The notes: a model not told the origin generated them from the letters alone. DNA of 64,000 nucleotides from Hypholoma sublateritium FD-334 SS-4 (GCA_000827495.1 KN817580.1:71549-135548), one strand, 5' to 3'. Counted from the stretch's first letter, positions 23,033 to 37,879 are shown. Translations and numbers: made by a program.

Positions 23033-24033
23033 GAGCAGTAGGCAATGACAATATGTTATCCATAGTTGGTATCACATGGGGAACTGTGTGCTGTGAGTAT
23101 ATCTCTTACGTTATCCTATTTCAATGTCTAAAGAAATACGCGTCGACTACTCGCCTCTGCTCGGTCACCAAATTGGTCCGCTTCAAACAGTACTGATGTG
23201 AAGTTTATTTATTTAAACCATAAACACAGATGATCTCACCTTGCGAACAAGGAACTTTGACTTGGGCCAATATCCATCATTTTGATGTTGAGAAAGGATG
23301 GTAGAAATCATTGCAAAGATAATCTTTCATGGCCTGGATCTTGCAGAAACAGGATCAGGGAATGGCGCCAAACGAAAGCGTGTCACTGACTTATTCAATG
23401 AGGGGCTTTGCTTTGCGGTACGTTTGTCTGCTTGCTTACAAGCTCACCTAAGCAATGTTCTAGAAAAACATCTTGACCTAGTGCGGCTTCTGGGACAACT
23501 CATAAGGTAATCGTAGTGGCAGCAATTATTTTGAATTAGTTAAACAAAAAGTAGATGGGTTTCCTCTTCAAGAATGAACGAATGAAGCTAAGTAAATATG
23601 TTGCAAATATGTATGTCGCTCTCACTATACCGGTACCGAAAATCGGCCAGTGCCACTGCTTTGTAAGGCTTTATACAACCATATGTGGAGATATTTATAG
23701 TCTACATACATAGGAAAAGAGATTCCGCTCTACTCATTGTCGGTAGCAATAAATTATAAAATACACTGTTGTTCGGATTACGGATGCACACGTCGCCGCA
23801 GTATGAGTATTTTTATATTTTCACGGAAAAATCAAAATCAGTTTCGAGCAATGTCGAAAGAGAATTGAGGTGGTATTTGCATCTTGCCGTGTCAAAACCT
23901 TCCTAGTATCAAAATCTTCCTAGAAGAAACAATGAGTGGTCATGTAGGGTTATAGGGCTTCTGCGCCTATACTCAGGCTAGATTCACCAAATATAGTAAT
24001 CGACGACTTTCAACTTTCTTCATCGGGTAGGGT
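23033..24033. other. Intergenic, 1 kb
   Basis: AT-rich sequence downstream of the peroxiredoxin gene. A 70-aa frame at 23298-23510 has a decent composition but no recognisable feature or upstream exon. I call no gene. Confidence 0.45.
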
Positions 24034-24710
24034 ATACTATCATCGACCCACACATCGGACAGCCCTACCTTTCGGACAGTCACACATCAGTCACACTCCT
24101 TAAATGGAATATTTCGAGCTCCGACGTCATGCGAGCCGTAAGAAGCTGGGCTGGAGTTGAGCTCGAGAGCGCATTAGCGTACCTATCAGCTCATATAGAC
24201 ACAATGTACATGAGGTTCAAGAATGNGTATTTAAGAGAGCCAGTATGTATACAACTGGAACAGATACAATGTATATTTATTTACTTGGTAGAATTTATGG
24301 AAGTTACATAGGAAAGTGAGTATAGTATTCAACATGAGTATNAACAGCATGTGGAGTTTATATTAGAGGTGCTTGTGCTTGNTGTAGATGATAGTTAGGG
24401 ACTCGGACTCGGAGGATGTTGAGCAGACNTTGAGTAGACGCAAAGTAGACGCGTCCCGGGCGTGTGAATGGCATCAATGTGGCTGTGTTTAATCAATCTC
24501 CGACACGGCGCAGCTCGGCAAACGTGACAAAGAGGCCAATTTTCAGCTTTTTTTCTAGGCTAGCTACTGTAGTAAAAACACCTGGAGTATGATACTAGGA
24601 CTCTATAGAGCACGTACCAAAAAAAATTGGAGTGAGAGAGTAAGAAATGGGTGAGATATCCATTGTGTCCGAAAGGTAGGGCTGTCCGATGTGTGGGTCG
24701 ATGATAGTAT
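24034..24710. mobile_element. Short element with perfect 45-bp terminal inverted repeats (MITE-like)
   Basis: The 45 bases at 24034-24078 are the exact reverse complement of 24666-24710 by direct reading. The bases just outside and just inside do not match, so the repeat is sharply bounded. The 587-bp interior has no transposase frame and contains four N positions (24226, 24342, 24382, 24429), which suggests a collapsed or poorly resolved repeat in the assembly. This fits a non-autonomous DNA transposon or foldback element. I could not fix a clear target-site duplication. Confidence 0.75.
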
Positions 24711-26206
24711 TATGACGTGCCGCGGTCGTTAGCCCAGGTTTGAGACTTTGAGTGAGGCCGCGGCGCTGGCGGCACCCTGAAGAGGCGGATATCTGTGGGA
24801 ATTTGATGGGCAACGCCACATGGCAATGGTCCGTCCTTCACAGCCCCCCAGGTCCCAGGCTGCCGAGTCCGTTCAGGCGGCGCGGCGTCTGTTTCGTCTT
24901 ACATATTTCGCCGCTATCATGATGTACGCAATATGTGGCTCGTGTGATTTAAATCTGACTCAACGCCAACTCAACGCCGCGACTTATGTAGGTTACTCGC
25001 CTGTTACAGTGAGTACACACGGTTTACATGTTCTGTGTCGTCAAAAAGCATATTCATTACTTACCAGATCTCTTCTGAGGCCCCAAGTCTCCACCTACAT
25101 ATGTATGATATGATTTGACCAACCACTTATCTCAATTCAGCTCGAGTGAAATTCATGTCGAGGTCCGCTCCAGCCCCTTGGCGCGGGAGAAGTTCACTCT
25201 CGCGACGCCACGATATTAACGGCAAGAACAAAATGACTCGACACGCATGACGGTCCCTGCCCTCTTTAGAATTGTCAATTGTCTAGCCTGCCTAGTTTCT
25301 CATGCCAATCACTACTTGCACCGTCGGCCCTCACCTAAAGAGTCATACATCCGCGAAACCTTTTTCTTTCAGAATAGGTGCACCTACACAGACCTGCACC
25401 TGCTCACTTGTTGGGTGCTTTTATTGTGTCATGGCCATTTTGATTTAACAAGTAATTGCGGCCGGCGTTTCCAAGCAAGTGCACCTATTGGGGCCTATTG
25501 GGGCCCAACCGGTACAAGTACTGGACAGCATGGCACGCTACATCTGCGTGTGCCACTAGGTGCCACTCTGCCAGCTAATCGCAATCACCGTGCGCAAACG
25601 GGGTTTGGCTATGCCGGTTGCCGAATGCGAAATATGCCAGCGTCCTACTTACAGGCTACAGAATCTCCGCGTGCTGGTTTAGGAAAAACCACAGCTCTGA
25701 CCTTCCTCTGTCACTACAATCATCAATTCTACGGATAACGGATAACGGACTTAGCCCGCAACTCTCATGACTCTGAAAGGTCTCGAATCGTTTTACACAG
25801 GAAATAGGACAATATTTTGCTTGAAAATCCGGACCTCTCCTGGCGGTACTACAAGATATTCGCACGCTGCAGCGTAGGACCGCATCAAGGATTAAAATCC
25901 GTTTTTGGTAATCTGCACCTCACATTTCCCGACGGGTATCGAGGCGGGCTTAATCTTATATGGGCTCGGAGTCCGAACAAATATCTACGATACCAGATTG
26001 TTTCATCTCATGAAGATGCTGAAAATATTTGTTATTGTTTCACTACCCTCGAGGCACGCACTAAATGCACAGGCTTATAAGCTGGACATTTTCTCCAGTA
26101 GATACTAGTCCTTGCTTACCCTCTGCCCTGAGCCAACTTTCAGAGGGACTGGACCAACGCGATAGACTCGTTGCCGAAGCAAGAATCAACCACTCTGGCC
26201 ATTCGA
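24711..26206. other. Intergenic, 1.5 kb
   Basis: Several frames of 70-160 aa exist, for instance 25247-25738, but they are unspliced, Cys/His-rich by chance and show no domain. The final few hundred bases are the upstream region of the MFS transporter gene. Confidence 0.45.
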
Positions 26207-28549
26207 ATGCCGTCCATTGTCAGTACAGAACCCATGGACGTCGCACCCAAGGGCGACAGCGAGATGCAGAGCGACTTCGAACGTGGCTCTCGATTCTGGA
26301 TGATATTTGTGGCACTTTGTTGTTGCACTTTATTATCTGCGCTGGATCTGGTAATTATCATTCTCAAATAGCACCAGCTTCAAATAATTTGATTCTTATA
26401 GGGCGGTATTGGAACGGCAGGACCAACAATCGTTCATGAACTGAACGGGAGTGATTTTACATGGGTAGCCTCTGCTTATGCGCTAGCTGCATCTATGTTC
26501 ATTCCTCTCAGCGGAAATCTTTCTCAAATATTTGGTCGCCGGCCCATAATTCTCATGGGAATTACACTATTCGCTGTCGGGTCAGCGGTATGCGGGTCTG
26601 CGCACTCCATGACGGCCTTAATCATTGGGAGAGGTAAGAGGCTCAGACGCCCTTCCGAGTTTTTTGGATTAATAACTCGTGTCGCTTTTATCAGCTATCC
26701 AGGGTGTTGGTTCTGGGACAACGCAAGCACTCGCGTCGATCATTGTCACAGATCTAGTCCCATTGCGACAAAGAGGTATTTATTCGGGAGTTACCGGGAT
26801 GTAGGTCAACTCTGGTAGCACCGAGCTCGAAGTCTCTCAGTATTTAATATCATGCAACCCACAGGATCTGGACAGTTGGTTCAGCCGCAGGCCCATTTCT
26901 TGCTGGCGGTCTCGCCGAGAAGGCAACGTGGAGATGGCTTTTTTGTGAGTCCAACCTGCATGCACCGGCTCTTCAAACTAATAAGGAACGATTTTGCGTC
27001 ACGTCAGACCTCAACCTCCCGCTGTCTGGTCTTGCCTTCATCGTGGTTGCCATTTTTCTTCGTCTTAAAAAACCAGATGGAAACTTTTATCATAAGATTT
27101 CCAAAGTGGATTGGCTGTAAGTCCTTCGAATTTGACACACTAGAGTTTGGCGCTGATATTCTCCTAGTGGGAATATATTCTTAATGGCTTCAACTTGCGC
27201 GATAATGCTTGCGTTGACATGGGGGGGCATTCGCTTTCCCTGGATCTCGGTTAACATACTGGTTCCCCTTGCCCTTGGACTTCTTGGAATCATTGCTACT
27301 CTCGCATACGAATCAAGATGGCCTACCCACCCTGTGGTAAGTAATGATGTCGTCATATCGCCGCAGAGAACTTGTATGCTAAATTTGCCGGTACTTTTAG
27401 ATTCCCTTAAAAGTGCTTTCAAATAGAACCAGTATCGCGGGGTACGTTCAGCTGTTGATGAGTATACCTATGTTCAATACTTACCTCCCACCAGTTATAT
27501 CGCCACCTTCGCCCAAGGAATGCTCACGCTTGGACTAGCATGTGAGAGTCCCCTGTATATCATTCTATCGAGAGACTGACTTACTGACAATGTCAAATAG
27601 TTTATCTGTCAGTCGCAATATGCAATATCCATTACGAATAGATGTCTAACGTCAATTATAGACCCACGTGGTTCCAATCTGTACGGGTTGCAAGCCCTCT
27701 CGTTTCTGGGGCCCTATTTCTCCCCCTCACCGCGACCATTTGTCCATGGGCAATTATCCAAGGAGTGATCATTGCGAAAACGGGCTCATTCCGACCAGTG
27801 GTCAGTCTTGCTTGAACGCATCTATCTGCTCATCCTCATCTCTGATTACCAGAATATTATCGGCTGGGCGATGGTTGTGCTTGGTTCCGGTTTGCTTGCG
27901 TCTATGACGCTGGGATCATCAGTCGGCCTCGTCATCCTTTACCAATTGATACTGGGAGCAGGCGTAGGATTTCTACATTCAACAACGGTACAAATTTGCA
28001 AGTCATCTTGCCCTCCACCCGCTTACTTTTGCCCTACTTAGATTACTGTCTTGGCACCGCTGCCGATTTCAGAGAATGGGCCGGCAGTTGCGTTTATAGT
28101 CTTCTTGCGCCAATTTTCACAGGTAGCCTATCATTTTCCTCAAAATTTCCTGTAATTGCATTAAGGGCGATTGTTTATAGGCATGGGGAGTTGCAATTTG
28201 GGGAACCATTTTACAGAATGCACTGCAAAACCGGGTCGCCGATAGCCCAATGATTTCTCAAAACACATCCTTGATTAATAGTCGACAATTGGCGTACGGG
28301 ATTATCCCTCTTATCCCCACATTGGAACCTGCGCTCCAGGTGCAAATACGGGAAGCCTTCCTGCAGAGTTTTAAGCAGGTCTGGATAGCCTTTACAGTTT
28401 GCGCGGCTGTAGGATTACTCACTTGCGCAGTCACGAGAGAGTATTCACTGAAAAAGTCGGTGGATGACGATTGGGGGATCGATCACTCTCGTGGTCACCC
28501 TCCGTCTTCATCAGAGTCCGAAAAGGACCCAGAGAAGGCAGGTCATTAG
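26207..28549 (+). CDS. MFS transporter, DHA2-like (14-TM drug:H+ antiporter type)
   Basis: Thirteen exons join in phase: 26207-26350, 26402-26633, 26695-26800, 26865-26944, 27008-27116, 27168-27336, 27401-27441, 27495-27541, 27601-27607, 27662-27800, 27853-27987, 28042-28122 and 28181-28549, giving 552 aa. Exon nine is only seven nucleotides and is needed to keep the frame into YLPTWFQ. Landmarks: LSALDL, then TIVHELNG, WVASAYALA, the loop 2-3 motif GRRPIILMG, AIQGVGSG, VGSAAGPFLAGGLAE, WRWLFYLNLP, DWLGN and GAGVGFLHSTT. These are the standard marks of fungal DHA2-group major facilitator proteins, plasma or vacuolar membrane exporters of drugs or small metabolites. The substrate cannot be told. 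The cytosolic tail is acidic and Ser-rich. No break was found. Confidence 0.88.
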
Positions 28550-28925
28550 CATATCAATCATCCTTTCCCTCACCTTCAAGATTATTTATATCATATTAAT
28601 CCGTTTAGATACTTACTATTACATCGAACCTAATACTACTACTTACATCGCATTAGAATACAGCCAGATATAATTAATAGATACTTAGGCGTATAGGTAC
28701 AACTAATAAATATCACATGCCAATTGGCATCCTTATTAGGCACGATAAGGAACAACCCAGTGGATGGCAAAACAGAATTGTTACACCACGAATCGAAAGG
28801 CTGCTCAAGTATGCGTATTGTTCCAAAGAGATCGTACAACAAACTCTGTAGCCGCCGGTTTCCTGACTCGCGATAGAGCTTCGTTTATTTCGAAACGCAC
28901 TATAGGGCAAAGAGCTCAGTATCGT
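28550..28925. other. Convergent intergenic spacer
   Basis: 376 bp of AT-rich sequence between the tail-to-tail MFS and beta-mannosidase genes. It presumably holds both 3' UTRs. No gene seen. Confidence 0.5.
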
Positions 28926-31900
28926 TCATGGCAGTCGAAAATTATACTGACAGAAGTGGTCAATACCCGGGATGAGATAAAAGCCATTGGTCGGTAGGCC
29001 GGTCGATGTGTCAACAAAGAGTCCTACAGTCCCACTGGGATGGTCAATCCAGGTCCACGGAGAAACGCCACCCTTCGCCGAGAGCGTAAACGTAAGATCA
29101 TCTGAACGTTCAACAGAGATCAATGGGTCGTGAAGTCGAGCGATTGCCAATGATGTCGGAGTAAACTATAGAGTTTTCCTATTAGTTCGAACAGTGGATA
29201 AAATGAGATGAGACTTACATATTGTTCGTTTGTCACAGTCCTGCCGTCAGTCTGAGCCGTTAAATTGACCAGCATCCATACATCCCTCGCGTCATATCCC
29301 GTAGGGAGAAGCGACTCCATCCCAGAATGTTGTAAGATGAGCGAATTGTTGAGCGCAGGTACCGTAAATGGCTGCCGAAAAGTGTGCAAAGTATGTCCAG
29401 CCCAGTCGTACCATGTCATCTGCGCCAGACCATCCACGGAGTGCCAGCGATCCGAAACGGTAACAACTTGCAGCGTTTCGTTTTACGGCGTCCAAAACGG
29501 GTATATGATTAGCGGAGAAAAAGCTCCAGTCAAGCCATAATGCAAAACCTTCCACCTCCCGGAGTACTCGATACTTGACCAACTAACACCCTGCCAAATG
29601 TCGTTCAGCTGCCACACTAGCGCGCCAAGATTATTCTCGCCCTTGCCAGCCCCGTGTCTGTACCACGCGACCTGGGAAACCATTGCCAAGTTCTGGAAGA
29701 CTTGGGTACTCCAGCACCACTGTGCGAAGGTCTGGTTACTTTCTAAAGTAGAAGGTATCGGAAGCCATGCCTCCACGGCTTGCGTCATTTGGGCTTGACC
29801 TTGTGGGGCATTGGGATTGGGAAATGCAAGATTCCCTGCTGGAGGATGATGGTCGCGTGACATTACAACAGAGGAATTGAACGAAAAGTCGGCCGGACTG
29901 GTGAGGACTTCCTCCCAACTATAGAAAGAAGGCATAGAATGGAAGCCGAACTCGTTCACAAAGCTGCAAGATTGTGAGATTGGGAAGGAGCATATGATAA
30001 ACCACCTGACGCACCGGGAAACGGGGAAAGTGCTATAGTTAAAAGCTTGCGATGCATCATAATTATAGCGTTCTCGATGGAAAAAATTGAGTTGTAAGCT
30101 GAAAGTTGAGTTGATACGATATATTGGGTACATACCAGAATTTCCATATATTTCGCCTGGAGTCTCGTTGTCAAATCGAAGGACATATGGGTCTAGGCTC
30201 AATACACCGTTTGTAGTTGAACAATCAGTGTAAGGGACCTGAAAGAGAGTAATTAAGATTACAACCATGGCACGAACGGCCGACTTACTGAACGAGTCTC
30301 AGAAGAAACGATGCGTTGCAGAAAATCTTGGAAAAGAGTTACAAACTACCTTCGGTTAATGCTCAAGCCACCGATCTTGATCAGGTAATTGAAATACCTC
30401 ATTCAGATAATGCGTTCCGTTAGTCAATGCATGGGCCGCTTGGGTAACAATGCCCTCGATCTCGTTCCCACCTGCCCATTGTGCATTGCTAGGATGCCTG
30501 TTGATTCGCCTAACATTTTGACGGACTTCTGGCTCGATAGATTCCAGCAAAAAGTCATTGATGGGGTACAGCGAATCAGAAAAGATGAGTTCAGACCACG
30601 CTAGTATCCCCAGTTCGTCGCAAACTGAATAGAAGTCATATACGCCACCCGCTGTGCTCGAGTCAGATGGTTGGTACGTCCCGCCACCCCAAACGCGTAA
30701 CTATATATGAAATGGATGAGGATGAAAATGCTACCGATACAGAAAACGACGAACCATGTTTTGTCCGCTCCTCACGGCACTTTCAAGTACCCAACGTACC
30801 TGTTCTGTCGTCGTCCTGGCATAAAACGGATCAAATGGTATAATGTTGGTACCAAGAACGTAGAATGGCCGTCCATTGATGTTGAAATGCCACTGATCAC
30901 CAGGAATGATTCCTCGTGTTTGAACGTCCTGCTGACTGTACGGACTTTGAACGAGTTGGATAGTCCTGAACCCGGTACGAGTCACGAACGATATTGTGGA
31001 TATTGACGAGGAGGAATGAAATTCAAGGGTGGTCGACAGGTTGTAAAGCTTCGGGACTCCCAGATTATGAGGGTACCATCGTTGAGGTATCGTGTCGGGG
31101 ATCCTCCAAAGCGAGCTGACCCAGACTGGTGCATTTACAGAACGTTGAGAATACCCTTCCTGAAATAGGAACTTGTTGGATACGCCGAGTTCTGGAAATT
31201 GGAGTGACATCGTGATGGTATCGAAAGCCATGGAGGATCGCAACGCCAGAGTTACGTTGACAATCCAGTCTGCGATCTCATTTGGTGGCACGGAAAACGA
31301 CTGGCCGGCTTTGTATATGTCGATTGATGTTTCTTCAATAAAGGCAATATCAGAAGAATCGTTGACTTCCGGGGCCAGTTCCTGAGCTTCAGGCGACGCT
31401 TTGGTGCCGACCGTGGAACCTAGCGTGACAAAATAAGCGGATTTATGAATACCACTGGGAACGAAAGCAGGGCCCTGGTACGAAACCGTGAATATCCTGA
31501 TTAGAAAACGGGAAACGACATGACAAACCCAATCCCATCCAAAATCTGAGGCAATCTTCCTAATCCACTGTCGAACACCTGGGTACTCGAACTTGACGTG
31601 GAAAGGGTTACAAGAGAATTTAATAAAACCCTTGTTAGGAACCTACATTGTCAGTCGTCTGGACAGGAAAAAATTCGGCGTCTGCTCTTCCTGTGACGTT
31701 CAGGCCGTACGTCCAAGCAGATTCAAAAGCAACAACCAATTTGGCATCTCTCGTGGATCGTAATATCTCGGATACATTGAATATGTATTGCGTGAACTGG
31801 TTGTTGACCCATGCGACAGGATGACCAGCCAATGTCTGCAAGATTTAATATAAGCGTAAGTTGGGCGACGGAAACTGAAGCTGATATACGATATTGGCGA

Positions 31901-32291
31901 TAGTATCAATCCCATAGAAAACAAGCAAAGTGTCGTTTGCTTCTCGGAAGGATGGACTATCAAGAAAGGGTGATATATCCGCGGAATAGGTCCAATTTTC
32001 GTTGGCGATCCATCGTTGAGTGAAATCTGTACAGAGAGTAATCAGGGGAAGTTCAGGAGCCACAAATTGCGCGTACTTACCGTTGATTTCAAGCAGAGGG
32101 TCGGCAATGATTCCGGCTTTCAACAGGTCGAGGTGCGCTTGCGACGGTGGCCCCGAAGCAGGGACGTTGATTGTGCCGTTCCGGTTTGTGATAGTCCACT
32201 TCAGATTAGATAGATCAAAGACACCAGCCTTGGTTTCAAGAGAAAAGAGAACAACTGTGGCGGCATAAAAGGTGAAAGAGGGAAGCAGCAT
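28926..32291 (-). CDS. Secreted GH2 beta-mannosidase with one in-frame stop codon
   Basis: Eleven exons join in phase: 32291-32081, 32026-31890, 31835-31647, 31591-31529, 31474-30755, 30700-30398, 30345-30289, 30238-30136, 30072-30015, 29963-29219 and 29165-28926, a reading of 942 codons. An N-terminal signal peptide (TFYAATVVLFSLETKAG) is followed by the family blocks DFGWDWGPAFVPSGIHKSA, LRVWGGGTYQPSD, the acid/base motif GGNEIEGI and the nucleophile motif FVNEFGFHSMPS. These are the marks of fungal GH2 beta-mannosidases, which release terminal beta-mannose from mannans and N-glycans. A TAA at 29485-29483 (minus strand) lies in frame between YPFWTP and NETLQVV, about 170 codons before the normal end. 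No intron removes it. The C-terminus after PGID also looks shorter than usual. Either a recent nonsense mutation or a base error. Confidence 0.85.
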
Positions 32292-32779
32292 TCTTTTCGA
32301 GGGCAATGGATTACCTAGGAGGGCCAGCTCTTTATCTGGAACGACAGCACTGTCTGGTCACAGGGTGAATTGATAATAGGCAGAAAGCCCTTGAGAGTCC
32401 CTTGGAAATGGGCACGGGCAGAAATTCTGAGGAAGACGCATCATGGGGCCGCGGGCCCCACTTGACTGCACAAACTTTTGACGATGGGCCGAAAGAAGTT
32501 GTGAAGTGCAAGATTGCGGTCCGAGAGGCATTTCTGAAGCGGGCCTCTTCTCCGCAGAACAGAGAGTGTGTCTTGCTAAGTCCCGTGTTTTGCGCAGAGC
32601 ACCCAAGAACATGGTATTCGGGCGAGAAACATCGGATGCGAACTTGAAGAATGCATTCGTTGAAATCACATTCAGTCACGTGTATGTATGTATGTATGTA
32701 AGTGGCTCGCCGCTCGATGCACTGCACGTCCGACTTCTGCCCAAGTACTGAGACCTCGGCCTTACTCTTCTTCCTCTAA
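32292..32779. other. Intergenic, with a short (ATGT)n tract
   Basis: 488 bp containing the beta-mannosidase promoter. A short tetranucleotide tract (GTAT repeated about five times) lies near 32682-32701. A similar tract occurs near 52623-52640. No gene seen. Confidence 0.5.
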
Positions 32780-34065
32780 TTATACCTCCTCTTGATCGTC
32801 CTTCCCTGACGCTGAGCCACTAGACTTTTCGGGACCACTCGCCTCATCCTCGCCCGAGCCTGCCACTCGCCGCTTCCTCATCTTCCGGGCCACATCAGAC
32901 CTTGAACAGTCCTCCGAATCACCGTGAGGCGGCCCTAGGAAGTGGTCCGCCATTTCCGAGGACAGTTTACGAAGATATTCTCTGGCCTGCACTGCAAAGT
33001 GACAGCCGCATGTTGTGTCGCTTTCCCCCCCTCCTGACCTTGCCATTATTCGGAGTGCTTGGAGAGGCGGGAAAACCAGACCCGCTGGTAGCTCCCATCG
33101 ACGATCCTGAACGACTTTAGTTACCCCACCGCGTACCCACAGTTCGTACCATTTCTGCGCACAGGCGCTGTCGTGGTCTTTTCCCCCAAGTTCACGCGGT
33201 ACATCTCGCAGATGATCCCAGAAAAAGAGCAGGGATTTGAACCCGCGATATAGAGTTTTGGATTGCCTAAGATTGAACCCATTTCCAAAATCATACGTTG
33301 TTGAGAGGTTGGAATCGTAAGCGCAAAGGTCCAGGTTAATGTGAATCATTTCGTGGTAATATATATGACCTTGGAATGCGCGAAGGTTGTGTTGCTCGGC
33401 GAAGTCCAATGCTTTCTTCCAGAAAAATGGTGAGCTGCTTCGATGTAAATTAGCTATCCAAGTTCTTTCTAACACAGAGCGCAGGGAAAAGTCCAGTTCG
33501 GGGTGTGTCGCCTTCATGATTGCTTTGATGTCGTCGATTGATCAGTTGCCTCTGGGTATTCGTTTCATATATCGTCCAGACTGCTTTCGGCAACGAGTGA
33601 ATTCGTATTTGTCTGCCATGCAAAAAATTGATTTGAGGCGACCAACACCGATCCGATCCAGTCGTTTGTCTGGCCTACTGATAACAATGTTACTAATACA
33701 GAATGGCGATACCATAAGCATCCAGTTTCACTCACCCAATAGTCAGTGCCCAACAAAGAGCAGCAAAATCTTCCGCAGAATCATCTTCCAGATGAAGGAA
33801 AGCCGTGAGTTTGGAGCCTGAAGAATGTCTAAACAGCTCTAAGAAAACCGAGGAGTTCTCGGTTAGCAAAAACCGTTGTAACTGTGATTCCAAGGAAAGG
33901 TTAGAGATAAATGGAGGATGTCAAAATAGCCCCACAGACTTTAAAAATTGTATGCTCAACCAATATGGCGCAGTCCCCTTCGGTGGCGGGATTGTCATTT
34001 ATGCCACTCTTTCGGATGCCCTTTTCCGGCTGTGTGTCGCAGTTAGGGCTACGTGACCTTTTCAT
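32780..34065 (-). CDS. BTB/POZ-like protein, copy 1, with an in-frame stop
   Basis: Exons 34065-33940, 33881-33736 and 33677-32780 join in phase. A BTB-type core is visible: CAILVEHTIFK, RFLLTENSSVFLELF, FLHLEDDSAEDFAALCWALT, then CMADKYEF. After it comes a region shared with the paralogue at 58938-60696: QGHIYYHEM, GKDHDSACAQKWYELW, CGCHFAVQAREYLRKL and MADHFLGP, ending in an acidic, Ser/Lys-rich tail. BTB domains mediate protein-protein contacts and homo-oligomers; agaricomycetes have many such lineage-specific genes of unknown role. In exon three a TGA at 33544-33542 (minus strand) interrupts the frame, with matching sequence on both sides in the same frame. The ATG at 33517 downstream of it could start a shorter product. 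I cannot tell decay from base error. Confidence 0.65.
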
Positions 34066-34743
34066 GGCCCTTTTGACGGAGGAGACCGCCGGGGAGTTGT
34101 TGTGGCAATTCATATTAGCGTGCTACCTATGTGTGCCGAGGAGACATCGGTTTCAGCGCAGTGCACATATTAGTTGCGCATTCGAGAAATCAAAGGACTC
34201 ACTGATGTGGCATACAGAATATGATAAACAGAATATGCTGCTGAGCTGGCGTATATTTCAGGTTTTACCATCCGACCCTGAACACCAAATATTGAAGATT
34301 GAGGACCCTGCCGACTCCCGAGAGACATATATACCATTATCCTGGTTCCACTTTCGCCGAACACATTCTGTAGCCAACTATAATGCAGTCTCAGATTAGC
34401 ATGTTGAAAATAAGGGCTTGGGGAAGGCAAAGTACAGGAATGAGTTCTCTAACTTGAAAGTTGCTGATCCACTAAACTTTCGCTTGAGATGCCCGTGAAC
34501 CCTGCCAGGTCCGGAGTGCATGGTGCGGTAATTACTTAGGAGGAACAGAGCGTTGCGGAATGGCAATTTGGCAGGTTACAGCATGCTGCAGAGTTCAGCG
34601 TCAACACATACACGGTGGTGAAATCGATTCAAGTTCCAAGTTGCATATGCTTTTGTAATGCCGATAAACCGGAGGGCGTTCCAATTAGTTACAAACAACT
34701 CTATACCCCACACCTCCACCAACGACCAACTCACGAACTGAAA
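34066..34743. other. Divergent promoter region
   Basis: 678 bp between the start codons of the BTB-like gene (minus) and SNF1 (plus). Shadow frames only. It should hold both promoters. Confidence 0.5.
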
Positions 34744-36983
<2,240 letters not shown>

Positions 36984-37871
36984 TTCGCAAATCAAACGAT
37001 CCTCCTGGCCTCGCCAATCACAACTATCTGTCGAGTACACGATGTCATTGGGCACTTTCCAGCACATTCCGCCTGTCGCTTTTCTCATCCCGTGCTTCAT
37101 GCTTCACGACTTTGCTCTCGAATTGATCGACTGACACGTCTTTTCCATCTCGCTTTTCTCACCTTTACCGCAACATATCGTCCATCCATTCACCTTACTT
37201 TCTTGCCTGGATCTCTTCAATCACATGTTGTATCTCTCTAACCTTGTATTTTTCTCTTTGTCCTAAATGGCATTGTGTTCTACATACAGCGCGTGTTCTC
37301 GTTTTGACTCCTTTCATTTCTGTCACCTATTCCTATCGCTGATTCAAATATACATATCCGCATCACTGATATTCATTATTTGTAAGTCGCTCTTGGAGCT
37401 TCAGTGCTTTTATTGAATCCTTGGTTGTGATAATGACGGTGCTCGGTTTTAATAGGCACTGCTTGGTGGGCACTACATCGCCTTCTGGCCAATATGAATA
37501 TTATTTTCAATTAAATTTCGTGCTGTAAGTCCATCTGCCAGCGGAGTCGCCCTATTTTACGTTCATTTGGACTACTTATATTACGTCAATATAGTACCAC
37601 AGCAATGGGGTGACCACGTATCAACTTCAAGATTCAGTTGCGAGCGACACCCCAAATACGCGGAACATCTAGCAAGGAAGGTTTTTGATCCCACAAGTTG
37701 ACGTGTTTTTCATAGCGTCTTATCACAATCTTAACTGCATACTTGACCACCTCAATGTACATTGAGGTCTCAAGAATCCAATGGCAACTTTATTATATTT
37801 CGACTTCTCCGTACTTACGGCGCGCATCCAGGAATGCCCCCGCCGATTTTTTGCTCCGTTCGCTCCAGGAA
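36984..37871. other. Intergenic, 0.9 kb
   Basis: Pyrimidine-rich sequence just after SNF1 (36990-37300) suits a long 3' UTR. The rest leads to the TATA-like site at 37872. No gene seen. Confidence 0.5.
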
Positions 37872-37879
37872 TATAAAAG
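37872..37879 (+). promoter_or_regulatory. TATA-box-like site before the WSC remnant
   Basis: TATAAAAG matches a consensus TATA box. It lies about 60 bp upstream of the first ATG (37936) and of the WSC-coding sequence. Function is inference. Confidence 0.35.

Noticed and set aside
33911..34399. Plus-strand 162-aa frame
   Set aside because: Overlaps the start of the BTB-like gene and its promoter, with no domain or splice partner.
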